A stretch of DNA of 64,000 nucleotides from Eopsaltria australis (GCA_034509425.1 JAVTVJ010000508.1:2111799-2175798), one strand, 5' to 3'; shown: positions 25,384 through 39,259, counted from the stretch's first letter. Numbers and translations: made by a program. The notes: generated by a model not told the origin, from the letters alone.

Positions 25384-28300
25384 AAAGACATTGATCTTCC
25401 CTAGGGAAGAGAATCTGGGGTAATAGTGGCACATACTGGGAAGTCTAAGGTCATTGCAGCTCACCTTGAACTAGACAATATGCTATTTTGGAAACCTTAT
25501 CGCTCTGGGGATTTTTTGCCGGTGAGTTTACACGGTCATCTGGTCTAAGCATCCCTAGTGGTGATGTAGAGACAGTAAAGTGTTATATTCATTATAGAGA
25601 ATTCCTGAGGAAATCCGAAAAAACAGTTCAAAGGCAAACAGCAGTTTAAAGAATGTCAGTGACACTTCATATTGCTTCTCAGAGTGGGAGCTGCTGCAGT
25701 GAAAACATAGCCTAGATGAAGCTTACCTTGCTTTAAGTGAGGGAAATTGTTTCCGCTAAAAACCAAAAAAGTTACATGCAAACTATGCAATCTTTACCTT
25801 ATAACACAATACACATAGATTTGGGAAAGGTGGTGTATTTTAAAATATGCATATGATTGACTCTGCAACCACCTTATGCATGAAGCCCTCATCTTCCTTA
25901 AGAAATGAAGGATATCTGAACTAGGGGCAAATATTTTACAAAATTAAAGCTAGGTAAAGGCTTTTTTGGCTCCTGTGCCTGAGATCCTCTCCTATTCCTG
26001 CCCTAAAATGGAAGCACCCTCTGCTGGCTCCTATGGTACATGATTTTATATCTTTACACGGTGGTATCTTTACACAAGGTGCTGGTCAAATTGCTCTGAC
26101 TTAGGTTTCTGCTGATAATTTCTCATCTGCAGAGTTCAGTTTGCTACTCCAAGTAATACCCATACAGCTAAATGCACAGGAGTTCTTTCTCTTTTTATGA
26201 TTTATGGTAATGATTCCATTGTTAAGCCAGGATCAAAGACTAGATGAATTATCTTGAAATTAGTCTTGCTGTTTCATGTGTACAGATAGAGCAATTTATA
26301 CTCACACTCCTTCCTGAATGGTTTTTGTTGATTTGTAAAACATGTTACCTTGAGCAGAAGTACAGGGAGGCATTTGGAAACTTTTCTAAGCATTAAGACA
26401 CAGCAAAAGAGTAAACAAAACCATGTTTTCAACTGATCACAGTTGAGTAGATTATTTCAGTTTTTTGAGTCAATTAGTTAATTTTTATATTGCCTTGTTC
26501 AAGTTTGCATGTTTTTCTGCTGTAAATGTAAGTACAACATGACTGTCCATGTGTTTCTATCATGTTTGGCCATCAGCATTTTATTATTTTCATATTTTCT
26601 TCCCTGTTTTTTTTAATAAAGTAAAAATCCCAAACCAAGTGATTTTCATATGTATTTCATATGAAATGCTGCATCAGATTGCACTAGTCATATCAAGGGA
26701 AACTGAAGGAGTAAGTTTGAAAGTATCTTAGAAACAAGTATATTTCAGTCTACAATATAAAATGGACAGGACAGGATGGTTCAAAGGCTGTTCTATTCTT
26801 TTCTAGTTGCTTTTTTGCCAAAAATGGCTTTCTCTTGCCTTAGCCCTCTCAAATAGAGCTGAATTATATAACACTGCATTGTGGCATGTATTTTCAAATT
26901 TGGTCCTAAATGAGGAATAAAATGGCTTGATCAGGGATGGCATTGGAGCACACGCCTAAGAGCTGAATGTGTGCATGGCTATGTGCTCAGATGGACTGAG
27001 CTCTTGAGCACTAGTATTTCTTCAACCCAGTTTCCAAAGAGATTTCATCTGTTCAACACAGCTTTGAATATTATAGAGTACATTTTTAAATAATCGTAGC
27101 AGGAATTTTGAGTTCCTCCCGCCAATGAATCTATCAAAAATATTTGCTGTAGCAAAAAGGGAAACTCATCTTGGTTTTGCTTTATTTTTAGAGATCAGTT
27201 TGGAGAACAAAGTGAAAGATGGATCTCCCCCAGGCTGTCAGCTCTATGACAGCCCAAGAACTAAAGATGTGGCCAGAGTCTGGGCTGTGGGGCAAGCTGA
27301 GTGAAATAGAGCCTTCTTCTCCACAGCTTTAGATTTTCATGATGGAATTCACTGTCAGGGTGAAGTGAGAGAAAACCATCAGTATCTGCATTTCATCATG
27401 GAACATGGTCAGAATGCCCAGCTGGACCACAGAAATTAAATCTATTGGCATTTATATCTTTCTTCCCCTCATGTGGAGTGTTTAGTGCCTAAACTCGACC
27501 TAGAGTACCAAAAGATGTTATGCCTATACAATGTTAACCGGAGAGTGGGTTATAATATTTAGTGTCCATTTAGATGCTTAGTGTCCATTTAAATATTACT
27601 TTAACAATGAGAAATGGTCTTCAGGTCTAAAATATCATCTTAAAATAATGTAGATTATCCCTAGAAAAAAAGTGGAAGTGTAGCTATGAATAGAAATTGC
27701 TTAGAGTGCATACGCATTTAAGATCTATACCTGTTTGTTTATTGCAGGAAACTTAAATCTCTTTTCTTGGTCCTGCAATCCACTTCACCTTCCAAGGCCC
27801 TCTCCTACAACTCCTGGGTTTTGTGTTAAACCTTAGTTTGCAGCATCTGAATGTTGAAGTGTTGCCATTTTCAATTACATCTAGCAGCTTGACACTTCTC
27901 TGAGATGATCTTACAGGACTGACCAGCATGCCTAACTTGGGAAATTTTAGTGAATAGCCCAGCACCCTGATTTTTGTGTGTCTGTAAACATTATCCCGTT
28001 TTCTAGTTTTCTATTGCAGTTAAGACCTATTTTAGTCATCTAGGCCACTCTCTAGAAATATGTCTGAGTCATTTGAGAGTGATGTGCGAATATGTTAAAT
28101 CTGAGAATTACAAAACATGCAAGTTCAAGGTAATTTTTTTTCAGTATATTTTTCCTGGCTTATGTTGCTCCATGTGATTGTGCCTTGTGTGTAAATAGAC
28201 CTATTTAGGTCATATTTGAGAATGGAGGCTTAGGGATACACTGGTTGTTTGCATTTGTCATGAAGTGGGTGGTTATCCCATGACATTTTTCCTAATGAAC

Positions 28301-28520
28301 CACAGTAGAGCGCTCAGAGAATACTGACATTCCTTTTGTAGAAGTATTTCTGTAACTTTTATAAGACTGTGAGTTGTGCTCTCTTCATTAAGAGGTGGAG
28401 ACAGGAGAAAAATCAAAAAGGGAGTCATGTTGAGTGAATGAATGTTGGAGTAGTCATATGGATGGTACCGCTGCAGCTACTCCTTTCTTTCTGAAAAATG
28501 GTCAAGCCCAAGGGAGTGAG
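25384..28520. other. Gene-free stretch
   Basis: About 3.1 kb. No open frame above 70 codons and no recognised repeat family. It holds a 19-bp-period duplication at 27559-27593 and a small perfect inverted repeat, GGCTGTCA (27233-27240) and TGACAGCC (27247-27254). Confidence 0.5.
27559..27596. repeat. Two tandem copies of a 19-bp unit
   Basis: TTAGTGTCCATTTAGA (27559-27574) recurs as TTAGTGTCCATTTAAA (27578-27593). It is a small local duplication. Confidence 0.75.
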
Positions 28521-28618
28521 GATTCACAGACTCATAGAATTCTTTAAGTGTGAAAGACCTTTAAGATCACCAAGCCCAACAGTTAACCTAGCACTGCTAA
28601 GTCCACCACAAAACCACA
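28521..28618 (-). mobile_element. CR1-type LINE, 3' end fragment
   Basis: On the minus strand this reads GTGGTTTTGTGGTGGACTTA, then TTGGGCTTGGTGATCTTAAA and GGTCTTTCACACTTAAAGAA, ending in ATTCTATGAGTCTGTGAATC. That is the order of the CR1 3' end, including the terminal ATTCTATG unit. It may extend to about 28730, since ACACCTAAATGCC and TTGAAACAC...CTCCAG also recall CR1, but a roughly 35-bp A/T-rich insertion separates the parts. It is 5'-truncated and non-coding. Confidence 0.88.
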
Positions 28619-31600
28619 TTTCTTTCTTTCAAAATTTCAACTTAATTTTAGGAAATGACACCTAAATGCCAAGAAACTTTTGTGGCTTCAGTCTGTATTC
28701 CTTGAAACACATATACATTCTCCAGTGCTCAAACTATGTCTTCTAGACATGAAGGCATCTTTTCTAAAATCTTCATAATGGGAGTAGTCTGTATATTTAA
28801 GTTTCCTCTGCATTTAACTCTCTTAAATTATATTGTTATTTGTAAAGGATATTTTTTGCTTAACAGGAAAGATTGAAAATTTCTTTAAATGGAATGTAGT
28901 TAGTCCTCCAAACCGAAATATGTTTGCATTACAAAATTCTACACTTAAAAAAGCTCTATCCATAGGCAAAAGTGGAATTTAAAACCCCTCAAAAGGATGA
29001 AAATTTGACAGAAAATTCTGCATAAAAATAGGTAAGTGCAGGGAATCAAAAAAAACCAAATCAACAAGGTACCCATGTATTTCTAGTTTCATGTTCACCA
29101 CGTGGTGCTTTGGGACACTATGTTTTTGCACAGCAAATATGGGCCATAAGGAATATGTGTGAGGACTAACAGAGCCCAGGTAAATGCTACCTGATGATGC
29201 TCAGTCTGCGACTGCTCTGTGGAGCCAGGTAAGAGTTGGACTTGTTGCCCACCATGGTGTGCCCTACACGACAGATCTGATGTCCAAAGCTTTGCAGAAC
29301 TTCTACAAACCATCATTATTCTCCTGATACAGTCGGTGAAGATGAGGCAGGGAGTTTAGTGGTTCACTGATGTTCAAACTCTATGTAGTTTTAAGAGCAA
29401 GAAATAAAACTTCTAAGTCCCAATTTCCATTCTTCTGTTCATCCCACTAGATTTTGCTGTCTTACAGCACCACATAAAGGGAAGATGAACTAATTTCTAT
29501 TTTTTCTTTCCTACAGTGGTACTACCTAAAAATAACTAAGACGATTTTTCTATAAATTAATTTTTTAAAGTGTGACTATAGGACAAGCAAGTAAGATTCA
29601 CAAAATATTCTTAAGATTTTTATTATTTTATACCACTGCTGATATAGTAGTTTGTTGCAGAAACGCTGAATTGCTACACATTACCATAATATTGATTTTC
29701 TTTTTTGTACAGGCCACCCTACAATTCACAGCATCTCTGTTTTTTCTTGTCACTGGTGTGGATGTATTGTGCTTATCTTGAAACTTAAACAGTAAGTGCT
29801 ACTGCAGCTTCCTTTGTCTGTTATACAAAGGAAATAAACATCCTTTTGTTACCTTTGCTACTGTACCTTGAAAGTGCAGCAAAATGGAATTACAAAGTGT
29901 CTGATTTCTTGAGTTCCTCTTCTGATGAGCATGCTTACAGCTGGACTGCATGGTTCTAGTAGTTTTACAGTAGAAAAAAAAAGGTACTGTTTATCCCCAC
30001 TAAAATCATAACCTAGTGTAATATTAATCCTCTTTCAATGTTCTGCTAAGAGGGAAATGGGGTTCTGTCTCAATATGTTAGTTTTTAAAAGACAAATTAC
30101 TGCATCTACCCTATATACTGTGGTGACCAGGTGGAACCCTAAAATAGTTGATAACATTTGATACCAGAGGGGAACATTTTAGTATTTGATTATTTGGTTT
30201 TACTTTATTTTAAAATTAAATTAAATTTCTTTTAACATTACTCTTCTTACAGAAAGCTAGCATCTCCTGCAGATATCATGATTTGATAACACTGAACCCA
30301 GGGTATGGCCTTTTCCTAGATCAAAGCAGCAAAGGTTTCAGTTCAGCAGCATGGATTTGAGGACATTTTATTCCCCAGCTGCACCTTCTGATGCCAAAGA
30401 ATGTCCCAATGCCCTGTGCAAATTTGACAAGCAGAAGACACCAGATAGAGTGAAATTGCATTCAAAAGAGCTTAAAATCTTCATAGGAGGACCTTGTTAA
30501 CACTACTTCTACACCTTAAGATCTGAAATCATGTGTTTTGATGGAATATAAACTTATGGAAATCATTTTGAGAGACGTAAGTGTAGCCTTACTTAAAAAG
30601 AGGAGCAGTGCTTTGCAAAATCCCTCAAGAGAGCCTGAGCTTCTTCATAGTAATGAAGAAATGTCAGTGGAAGTTGATGGTGCGTGTGTGCATGTGTATG
30701 CATGTTGCAGGGAAGGGGAGAAAGGAAGGAGGCAGCCTCCAGAATTTTTACATTTCAAATGTCTTGTGGAAATCACTTGTGTACTCTAACACATGGTCCC
30801 AAACTCTTTCTGTGCTATTAAAAACGGTCTGCATACAAATCAGTCTGCTGTAAAAAATTGCTTTGACAATAGCAGTTTTAAGTGGTTGATGGCTTCAAGT
30901 ATGCAGGATCTCCCTTGGCTCTTGATCCAGTGTGTAAGGAAGGATGTTTATCTGTTATACATGCATTCCTGTGATGGTAAAATAGAGCATATTCTTCTCT
31001 GTTATTTCTCCTCTGGTTTAGTCTCCATGTCTTTTTGAGGCAGATGAAAGTATTGTTCAGTTTATACAGCATCCCTATCTGTTAGAAATTGTGTAATGTC
31101 TCCTCTGAAAACTGCAGAAGTTAACTGAAACATTTCAGAAACTTGAATGGGCTTTGAATCTCACCCATATTCCTTTCCTCAGTTTATTTGCTGGTACATT
31201 TTGCTCCCAAAATATAATCATGTACATCACACTGTACAGACAATTTGTTTTTATACGAGCCCTCTTCAGTTATTTAATATCTCATCTGGTAAAACATAAG
31301 GCAAAGACTGCTAAGCAGAGTTTGTCCGTGACAGGAAGCCCTGTACCTGGACACAGACCCATAGGTTTGTCTGTCCTTGGACAGCAAACCAGAGCCGCCT
31401 TCTGAATTTTATCAGCCTTTCAAAAACACAACTTTGCTTAAGTATAAAAACATTTAATATCTGGTGACCCAAGTCCCATAGTTTGTAAAGGGTAAGGTAT
31501 GTTTTCTACAAACTAACTAAACCATTTTACATGCTTCTAAAAATTTTTTTTGGTTGAATAAATCATTGAAAAAGAAACATACACTAAACTGAGAAACTTA

Positions 31601-34600
31601 GAGTTTCAACAGGAAAAGAATCTGTGAGAAAAACTGTAAGAAATTAGAACTTAATTTTGAGGAGTGAGTGCACAAAATCCCCAAAACACTGGATTGATTT
31701 TCCAGAGCTTTATTCTGATTTTTCTTGTTCCACAGAGTGCCGTTTGCCTCACAGTGTGAAGCATGCTACCATACCATGTTGTTTGCCCAGGCACTGAGCA
31801 GTTACTTGCATCAGACAGCTGCCGAGAGTCACATATGAGTGATGCTGGCTAACACTGCAGCATAATGTGGGCTCTTCCCTGCCTGCCCTCCCTTACAATT
31901 CTCTAGGTGCCTGTTCTCCAAAAGAAAGTTGAATGTATTGTTAGAGCTTTTGCTATTGTTGCTTTGGCTTTTAGAAAGTTAACTGAAACTTGGAGAGCTG
32001 AGTGCCTGTACTATTTTATGACCCTTAAATTCCTGGTATTGCCTTTTTGTGCTGCCTATTCCAGACTGAAAAATTTTGAATAGGATTTGCACCAGGGACC
32101 TTTAATGCATCATTTTACCCCTCTTTATTACACCATGGCAGCCAAGCATGTCAAGTGTTATAATCGTAGGGTTGGTAAAAAGGGGAGCTATAAAGTTGGA
32201 AGTAGCACTGTATTAGTAGCCATCGTGAAAGAGTTTTAGGGAGATGGAGTGAATGACAATTTTAAGTTATTAATCTTGTTCTGTGATTGCTCACATAGCT
32301 TCTGGTACACTGAAATCATTAATTTTATGCAAGAAATAGGCTCTTTCCTTTTGCAATTTATTAGTGCTCATCCTTGTATTTTCTCATTTAGAAATGGCTT
32401 AACTTAAGGCAACATGAAAAGATTGCTGGATGTGGAAAGAACTTTGTAGTGCGCTGCATCGCGATTGTTCAGACTTCAAAGCAACCATTAGAAAAACTGT
32501 AAATAAGGACTAAGGCATAAAAATATACCAGCACCTGGGAATACTCAGCACACTGCACACCAGAACAGAATCCAAGCCCTGGCAAAGAGCCAGCCGCCGG
32601 GGATAAATCTGGAAGGGCTTAATGCATGCTGAAGAACCGATCCACTTCGAAACAAACTAGGTGGGTGTACTTATCTCCTTGTCACATACTATAGCAATTT
32701 CGCTACTTTGAATATAAAATAGGTCTTGTCACCACGTAATAGACCGCAACCTAACAATCTGGGTGCACAGAGCTAAAACTCACAGTTTATAGGTACTGCT
32801 CACACCCATCCAAAAAGAATTTTTTGTGTGTTTATAATTTTTAATGGGCAGTTGGGTAGGGGCATTCAGACCTATGAATGTAGTTCAATGCCTTTACAGA
32901 AAGGGGAAATGCTGTACTGGAAGTTGAGGGAGGTGTACACTAATAAGTCTGAGTCATAAAATGGCATAACGAAAGTCCTGGATGAGTAATTTGTAGAAGT
33001 TGCCATAGTTATACAACAAAACATGAAGTTTCTGTTTGTAGAAGGACAAATTAGCTGTTTCCTGCTCTATAGTGAGTTTTACAGGTTGGCTTAAAATGTT
33101 TTTTGGCTGTTAAATCTTACGTAAAAAATTGGCAGATGAGCTGTTGCTGTTTGAAATTTAAACTACTGTCTCATGTCAGAAAACAGACCATATGTATACT
33201 TTCGAATCTGAAGCAAGGAAAAAATCTGGAGATTTTCAGCATCATAGCTGAGCAGCAAAACTTTGAGATATAAAAGCTTTCCCAGTCAAAGGGATCTGTA
33301 GAAAGTAATTATTAAGTATAAAATGAAATGTTAGATTTCTGTTAGGCTTTCTCGATATCCTAGTTTCTCTTTTCCTTCAATATATATTTCTCTATTGTTG
33401 CAGGTTTCACTGGGGAAAAGCCAGCTTCAAATTTATCCCTAAGCTAAAACCCATAAAATGTTTGACAAAATACTAGATATCTTGGAAACTGTGTTAAATA
33501 TAAACTCTCTTGTTGCTGGTGTATATTCTTTATGCATTGCACGTGCAAATTCTGTTCAGATATAATAAAAAGATATTACCCAAATATAAGAAGTATTAAC
33601 CAAATATATGTCTTTTAGATCTCGGAGTCTTTTGAAGAGCTGCACAGTCAATGCCTATGTGTACATGTAGACCTCTGCAGATTTTTCCTTGGAACTGTGG
33701 TTTTTGGTGCTTAAACAGCCATTGTCATCCCCTCTACTTTTCCTCTTCTTGCTCCTTTCTTCCTCCATTTACACACACCCATTTCACTGTTTCAATTTTT
33801 GGCCTGCGTATGAAGTTATTGATAACTGTGCAAATATGATGTTCAATAAAATCCTTTTACTTCTGCAAACTCTGCTAGTTACAGAGACTGTTGGCTAATA
33901 AAAAAGCACCAGTGGTATTTGTATAGGATTGCTATCTTACAAAATCTTTCACAGGAGAAGGATGCAGCTCGTTTATTGAAGACAAATCTCTTTGAATCAC
34001 ACTGATTTTTGCTTGTTAACCCTTTATGTCAGGAGAGCTGCTCAGTAAGAGTCATGAGATGACCTTCCAATATGTGCTTCTGTGACTAGCTAATAATTTC
34101 CTGTGTGGAATGGAGGTTTCCTTCTGGGTGATCAGCAGGTAGATTAATACCTGTTGAACAGTGCATTAAAAATGGCAATTAAGTCATGTACAGGATCTAA
34201 TATTGTGCTCTTGAAAATCAGGCAGTCCACTTCAGCCTGGACATTTGGCATAACAGCAGGTTTAAAGGGGAGCAGATCGTAGTGCAATGGTAAGATATGA
34301 ACCTGATTTTTTGTCTCTAATGCAATGTTTTGTGTACAACATGTGAAGAAACTTTGTTGTTTCTAAACAAGCTCTGGAATGCAACACTGTGGTTGCTTGT
34401 TAATTTCTGCTGCAAATACTGTCTGCAAATAAATCTGCCTTTTGACTAGGGATGAATACTATAGGTTTTTTATAATTGCTGTTTACTGTATTTTTAATAT
34501 TCTAAATATCTCCCATTGTGTTCTTTTTGGAGGATAAATACTTCCCAGCAGCATAACCTCAAAAGAAGACAAACATACTAATAGGAATGATATTGGCTAT

Positions 34601-36180
34601 TCTTAATTTTTATAAATCTGCTGACAAAATATTTAGCACAAAAGGAAACTTCAGGGGGCTAAACACATGATTTATGTTGCTTTCACTTAATAATTTGAGT
34701 TTGAAAGAGGAGACATATACTGAAAAATACTCAAATACTTGAAATAATTTATTGCAAAGTTGACAATATTTATGTTTTAATAAGGAAAAAATAATACTGA
34801 AATATATGTGCTTCTCAATGTAGGGTAATTTAAAGAGAAATCAAAATACACACATACATTGCTTGTTTGATTTTGGGTTTGGTTTTTTTTGTTTGTCTTT
34901 TTGTTTTTGCTTTGAGGCCCAAATTAATTGTCTTGTTTCTGATATGAAGGCAAAAAACCAATTTATTATTCCACTTGTAAGGGAAATTAATGCTTTAATC
35001 TGTGTTAGTAGATCTAAGAAGCCAGAACACCCAGCTAAGATGTTTAGAATTTTCTCTCTTTATGTGTTATATGTATGATCATTAAATAATGGTAGAAAAC
35101 AAATTGGTCTCTAAATGTAAAGATCAAATGGAGAAAAGACAAGGACATGTCAGATTGCCCCAGCCTGGCAGCCTCTATTGTCCCAATATCAACTGCAGAA
35201 AACTGTCTTAGGTAGTGCAAAGTATTTAACTTTGTCTGACTTTGCTAAATTTCTCTGGGAGTAGTAAGAGAGCCAAAAATGTGCTGGTAAGTATTATTAG
35301 GCATATTTTTGAGAATACATCACTTCATATAAGCCATCAAAATATCTGTTCCTTACTACCTTCTATTGGATGAATAACCCAGACCATGGATCTCATCGCC
35401 AATTTCCCCTCATACTACTGTATTTTTTACCATGCTTTATTGCAAAGTTCTCACAGGTTGAGAACACAGTTGCACATGGCATCACTCTTTTTTCCTAGTC
35501 ACTTAATTACATTAAAGTAGCAAATACACTGAGATACTTGGCATTAGTGTCCTCTCTTGCTTCTCAGAAAATAATATAAATGAGTTAACGGCTCCTTGCC
35601 AGCAGTAGAAAAATGACGCTTCTTCTGGAACCAACTATGCTCCAAAGAGGGATTTTTGCTGCTTAACACAGCTGTGTTGGCCCCAGTTAGTTTCCAAAAG
35701 GATGCACATTTTGGCAAAAAAATCCTTTTTTACTTAGTGAAACCTTCTCTCAACTTGATAGGTGCAAGCAAATTCATAATATATTCCACTCTTGTGGTGG
35801 GATAACAGATGTGCAGCGGTCTCCCTCAGATGTGGAACAGAGACATGAATGGGATTATAGTTTCTCCCCACATAACTTGTACTGTAAAGACATTCCTGTG
35901 TTCGTTTTCCCTTTAAAGGACATTAAGAGATTTTGGAACTACCCCAGTTCGTTCCCCAGATTTCTCAGGCTTTTGTCTTACCTTCAGACACACTCTTGCA
36001 ATATCATATACTATACAGGTGGCATTATCGGTGTGGCAATGTAAAATTCCTACTCTTAAAATAAACCATCTTGACCAGTCCCACTTCACTGATCACTCCC
36101 CATGCGAAGGTAAAGGGAAACTTCACTTCAAAAGAGTGCTAATATTTCAAAAGTGAAGAGTCACGTATACCCATAGGAGC
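28619..36180. other. Gene-free stretch
   Basis: About 7.6 kb with no supportable gene. The longest frames (83 codons near 30.6 and 31.2 kb) have no recognisable domain. A segment at about 32400-32760 is richer in CpG than its surroundings and looks unique. A T/G-rich low-complexity patch lies at 34874-34914. Confidence 0.5.
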
Positions 36181-36750
36181 AGTGAGGTGCCTTATGTTGG
36201 AAACTTCAGCTCTCCAGGCAGGCAAAAGTGGGGTGGGTTGTAAGCGGGGCAGAGATTGCTTGGTGAACAATACACTGAGCAATGTAGTTTGGGGGTTATT
36301 TAGCTGTTCATGGACCTCAGTGGTTTTGGATGGATTCAGGCTGGCTTCAGATGTAGGCAAAAAGAGATGCAGCTGTGGGAGCCTTGGGTTCAATTCCTTA
36401 CTCTGCCTGAGGGTATCTGAAATCACAGCTCCCATGTCCCAAGAGAGCACCTTAGCTCTATTCAGGCTTAAAGAGTCATTCACATTCTCTTGCTCAATTA
36501 ATATTTAAATACATTACGGCAAGTGCCACTACTCCCACAGGAGGGATTTCGGGAGCTCCACACAAGAACACCTAATAGCTTGGTGGTTAGGCTGCTCTCC
36601 TGAGTGGCACAAGACCCTGGTCCAAACTCATTCTGTCTCACTCAGGATGATGCTGAAACCAACACCTTTCTGAGGAAAGTTGTTCCAGCTTGCCTGGGGT
36701 ACCTGAATATTCATGGAGCAAAGGAAAGTAGGCTTTCTAGCGCTGCAGAT
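36181..36750. repeat. Old interspersed repeat with inverted arms (unclassified)
   Basis: Three related blocks are seen: GGGTTCAATTCCTTACTCTG (around 36387-36406), CCCATGTCCCAAGAGAGCACCTTAGC (around 36431-36456, inverted sense) and GTGGTTAGGCTGCTCTCCTG with CCTGGTCCAAACTCATTCTG (around 36583-36635). The second block pairs with the third, so the piece is a partial palindrome. The pattern of GGTTCAA-type blocks facing GAGAGCAC...TTAG blocks recalls a family widespread in turtles, crocodilians and birds, but I cannot name it with confidence. The 153-codon frame at 36604-37065 overlaps it and shows no domain, so I do not call it a gene. Confidence 0.5.
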
Positions 36751-39196
36751 GAGGTGCATTGCAGAAGTGATTGCTGGGCTCCAGCCTTTTCCACAGAGCT
36801 GCATACAGGGTGGATCAGCCCCTGGGGCTGGCTGGTTTTGCTGGGGCAAGCTGGTCAGTACAGTCACTGGCAGGTGAGGGCTTGGGATCGTATGTCTTGG
36901 CTGGAAGATAGGTCTTGCAAAGCTTGGGTAAATTTACCAATTGGGCTGTTAATTAAGGAACCTGCTCTCTGGAACTGCTGTGAATTTATCCCTTTCTTTA
37001 ATTTCATATTATCAAAAGAGTGCCCAAACTACTGGGTTTGGCATAGAGTGTTTTATATTGGTTGAAATGAGCTTGTGCTGATTTCTCTCTTCTTTCAAAA
37101 AAATATTCTTGCTTTTTTTTTTGAGCAGAATAATTTATTTTTTGTTTGGTTCTTGGATAGTGCTATTTATAAACCACCTGTTTGCATGCAGACAATATTC
37201 GAATGAGTCCAGGCCTCTTAAATAATTGATCCTTGTACAGTCTGGCAGTATTCACCATAAAGATGAAAGTTTTGCCTACGTGGTAAACCAAACTGAATTG
37301 CAACAGAAGACTGTTGATAGAAGTAGGTATGGATGGACAGGTTTGTTAATGAAGTGAAAGGCACTTCACCAGTTCCCTTTCTTCTTCACTCTGTCTTACC
37401 CAAGAAATGTCATGCCAGAAGCACCAGAGCTGTGCCACAGACAGAGAGCAAATGGATGATTCACCTCTCATTTTATGTTGTAGACAATATTGTATTTCCT
37501 GATAGGGAGGCCAGACTCAGGATTAGGAAGTTATAATATATTCTCTTTGCTGTGCATTAAAATCCTCAAACAAAACTCCCTTTTTCTGCTTTATCATGCT
37601 GTGTAACAATTTATTTGGAAATCCAGGCATCATATGTATGGCATACTTTATGCAATTTAGTAAATAAAATCAAATGAAAAGACAAATATTTCTGGTTTCT
37701 ATAAAACTGAAATACAGAGATATAATTGTACTGTTGTTATAAAATGTTCTGTGAGACCACACTCAGAAAAACATGCCCACAGTAAGGGTGATGGATTTGG
37801 GGCAGAATCACATAATTTATGAATAATATGTGTACACTCTAAATTGTTACCTAGGTCATAGTATAGCATTGATTTTTAAACAGAACTTCCATTGAAATCA
37901 AGTGCTGCCATGCTTTAAAAAAAGGATGGAATATAAGAAATGCTAACTGCATGTCTTGCACTGTATAACTTCCCTCATTTTCTGCTGTAAGAGATATCCT
38001 TAAATCCTCTTTGTTTAAATTTAGAAGGCCATGAAGTAAAGTTCTCATTTTCTCTCCTCGATTTTTAGTTCATTCAGTGTAGTAGGAATAAATAGCTTTG
38101 TGCAGCATCTGAAAGTAGAATGCTTTTCATATTTTTCTGCCATTTACTGTACCTCTACACTTATTGCACATTCACAGTTGCATGACAGTTCCTACCAACA
38201 TAATGAGACCCATGGTTGGACTGAGACATTATTAGAGATCTCTCTGAACTGGTCAGACAGCATATTATTATAAAATAATAAAAAAGTGTGCCATTTTTAA
38301 CATGGTCAGTAAATAAAAGACAGTGCTCTCTGGATGCCTGCTGATCTGAAAGACCAGAAATATTTCAGTCCATTGTGATTTATAATCGTCAAATATGTAT
38401 GAATAATACAGATAAGATGAACTCCCTAAGCAGTTCAAGTGCTTTCAAACACACCGATTCTCACCCGATGACCTTTAGTTTAAAGGTGAACTGCAAAGGA
38501 TTTGCTAAAAAAATTAGACTTGTGCCTTCTTTTGCTTCATTCTAGTGTATCAAACAAGTGTAATGGCTTGTATTTCAGATGGCTCTACTACCTCTTTTCT
38601 TTTTCATATTAAAGAGATTAAAGATATAATTTGAGGTCTACTTTAATTTTATTGAGAAATCTTGGAGCTCACAGAAGTGCTAATCAACCCAGAATTATAG
38701 GTGAGGGTTTTCTTAAAAAAGAATCAAAATAATAATTAAACATTAAATTAAACAAACCCTAAAATTAACAAATACCATGGACAGACAAAAGTTGGTGAAA
38801 TCTTGGCTGTTCCCACATTATTAACTATGAACTGTCTCTCAATAATCATGGTTAAGAGAATACTTCTGCGGTGCATTTGTGCAAGGTCATGCACATGGAC
38901 TAGACTTCTGTCCTCATGCATTAGCACCATGAAACTGAATAACAATAGTAATAATAAAATCTAGAAAAATAGGAAAAACATTTCAAGAATAAGACTAATT
39001 TTTAAACATGGGAGACTGACCCAAAAGAAAAAAATGGTATTCAACAGTTGCTAATATCAAAAGCTCAAAAAAGAAGGGAAGTATCGATGATTGTTGCAGA
39101 GGTGACTACAAGGGGATCTAGGAGCTTCAAACCGTCTCCTCCTTCTCATGAAGAGTAATGGTCTTAATTACTTGCAAATATGTCTTTGATTATTTG
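36751..39196. other. Gene-free stretch
   Basis: About 2.4 kb of AT-rich sequence with no recognised gene or repeat. The right half of the 153-codon frame (to 37065) falls here. Confidence 0.5.
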
Positions 39197-39259
39197 AATA
39201 TAATTGTGGTGTGATTATATTTCTATTCAAACGATGAGGAAACAGCAACTGTTTCCTCA
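39197..39259. repeat. Two adjacent short hairpins
   Basis: Hairpin 1 has AATATAAT (39197-39204) opposite ATTATATT (39214-39221) with a 9-nt loop. Hairpin 2 has TGAGGAAACAG (39235-39245) opposite CTGTTTCCTCA (39249-39259) with a 3-nt loop. Both are perfect. Hairpin 2 is followed by no T run, and this is a eukaryotic genome, so a bacterial-type terminator reading is not appropriate. Confidence 0.75.

Noticed and set aside
36604..37065. 153-codon plus-strand open frame, the longest in the window
   Set aside because: It overlaps an old interspersed repeat and shows no domain, signal peptide or codon signature. Its start lies inside the repeat. Chance or repeat-derived.
39235..39259. Rho-independent terminator
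   Set aside because: No T run follows, and the context is a vertebrate genome.
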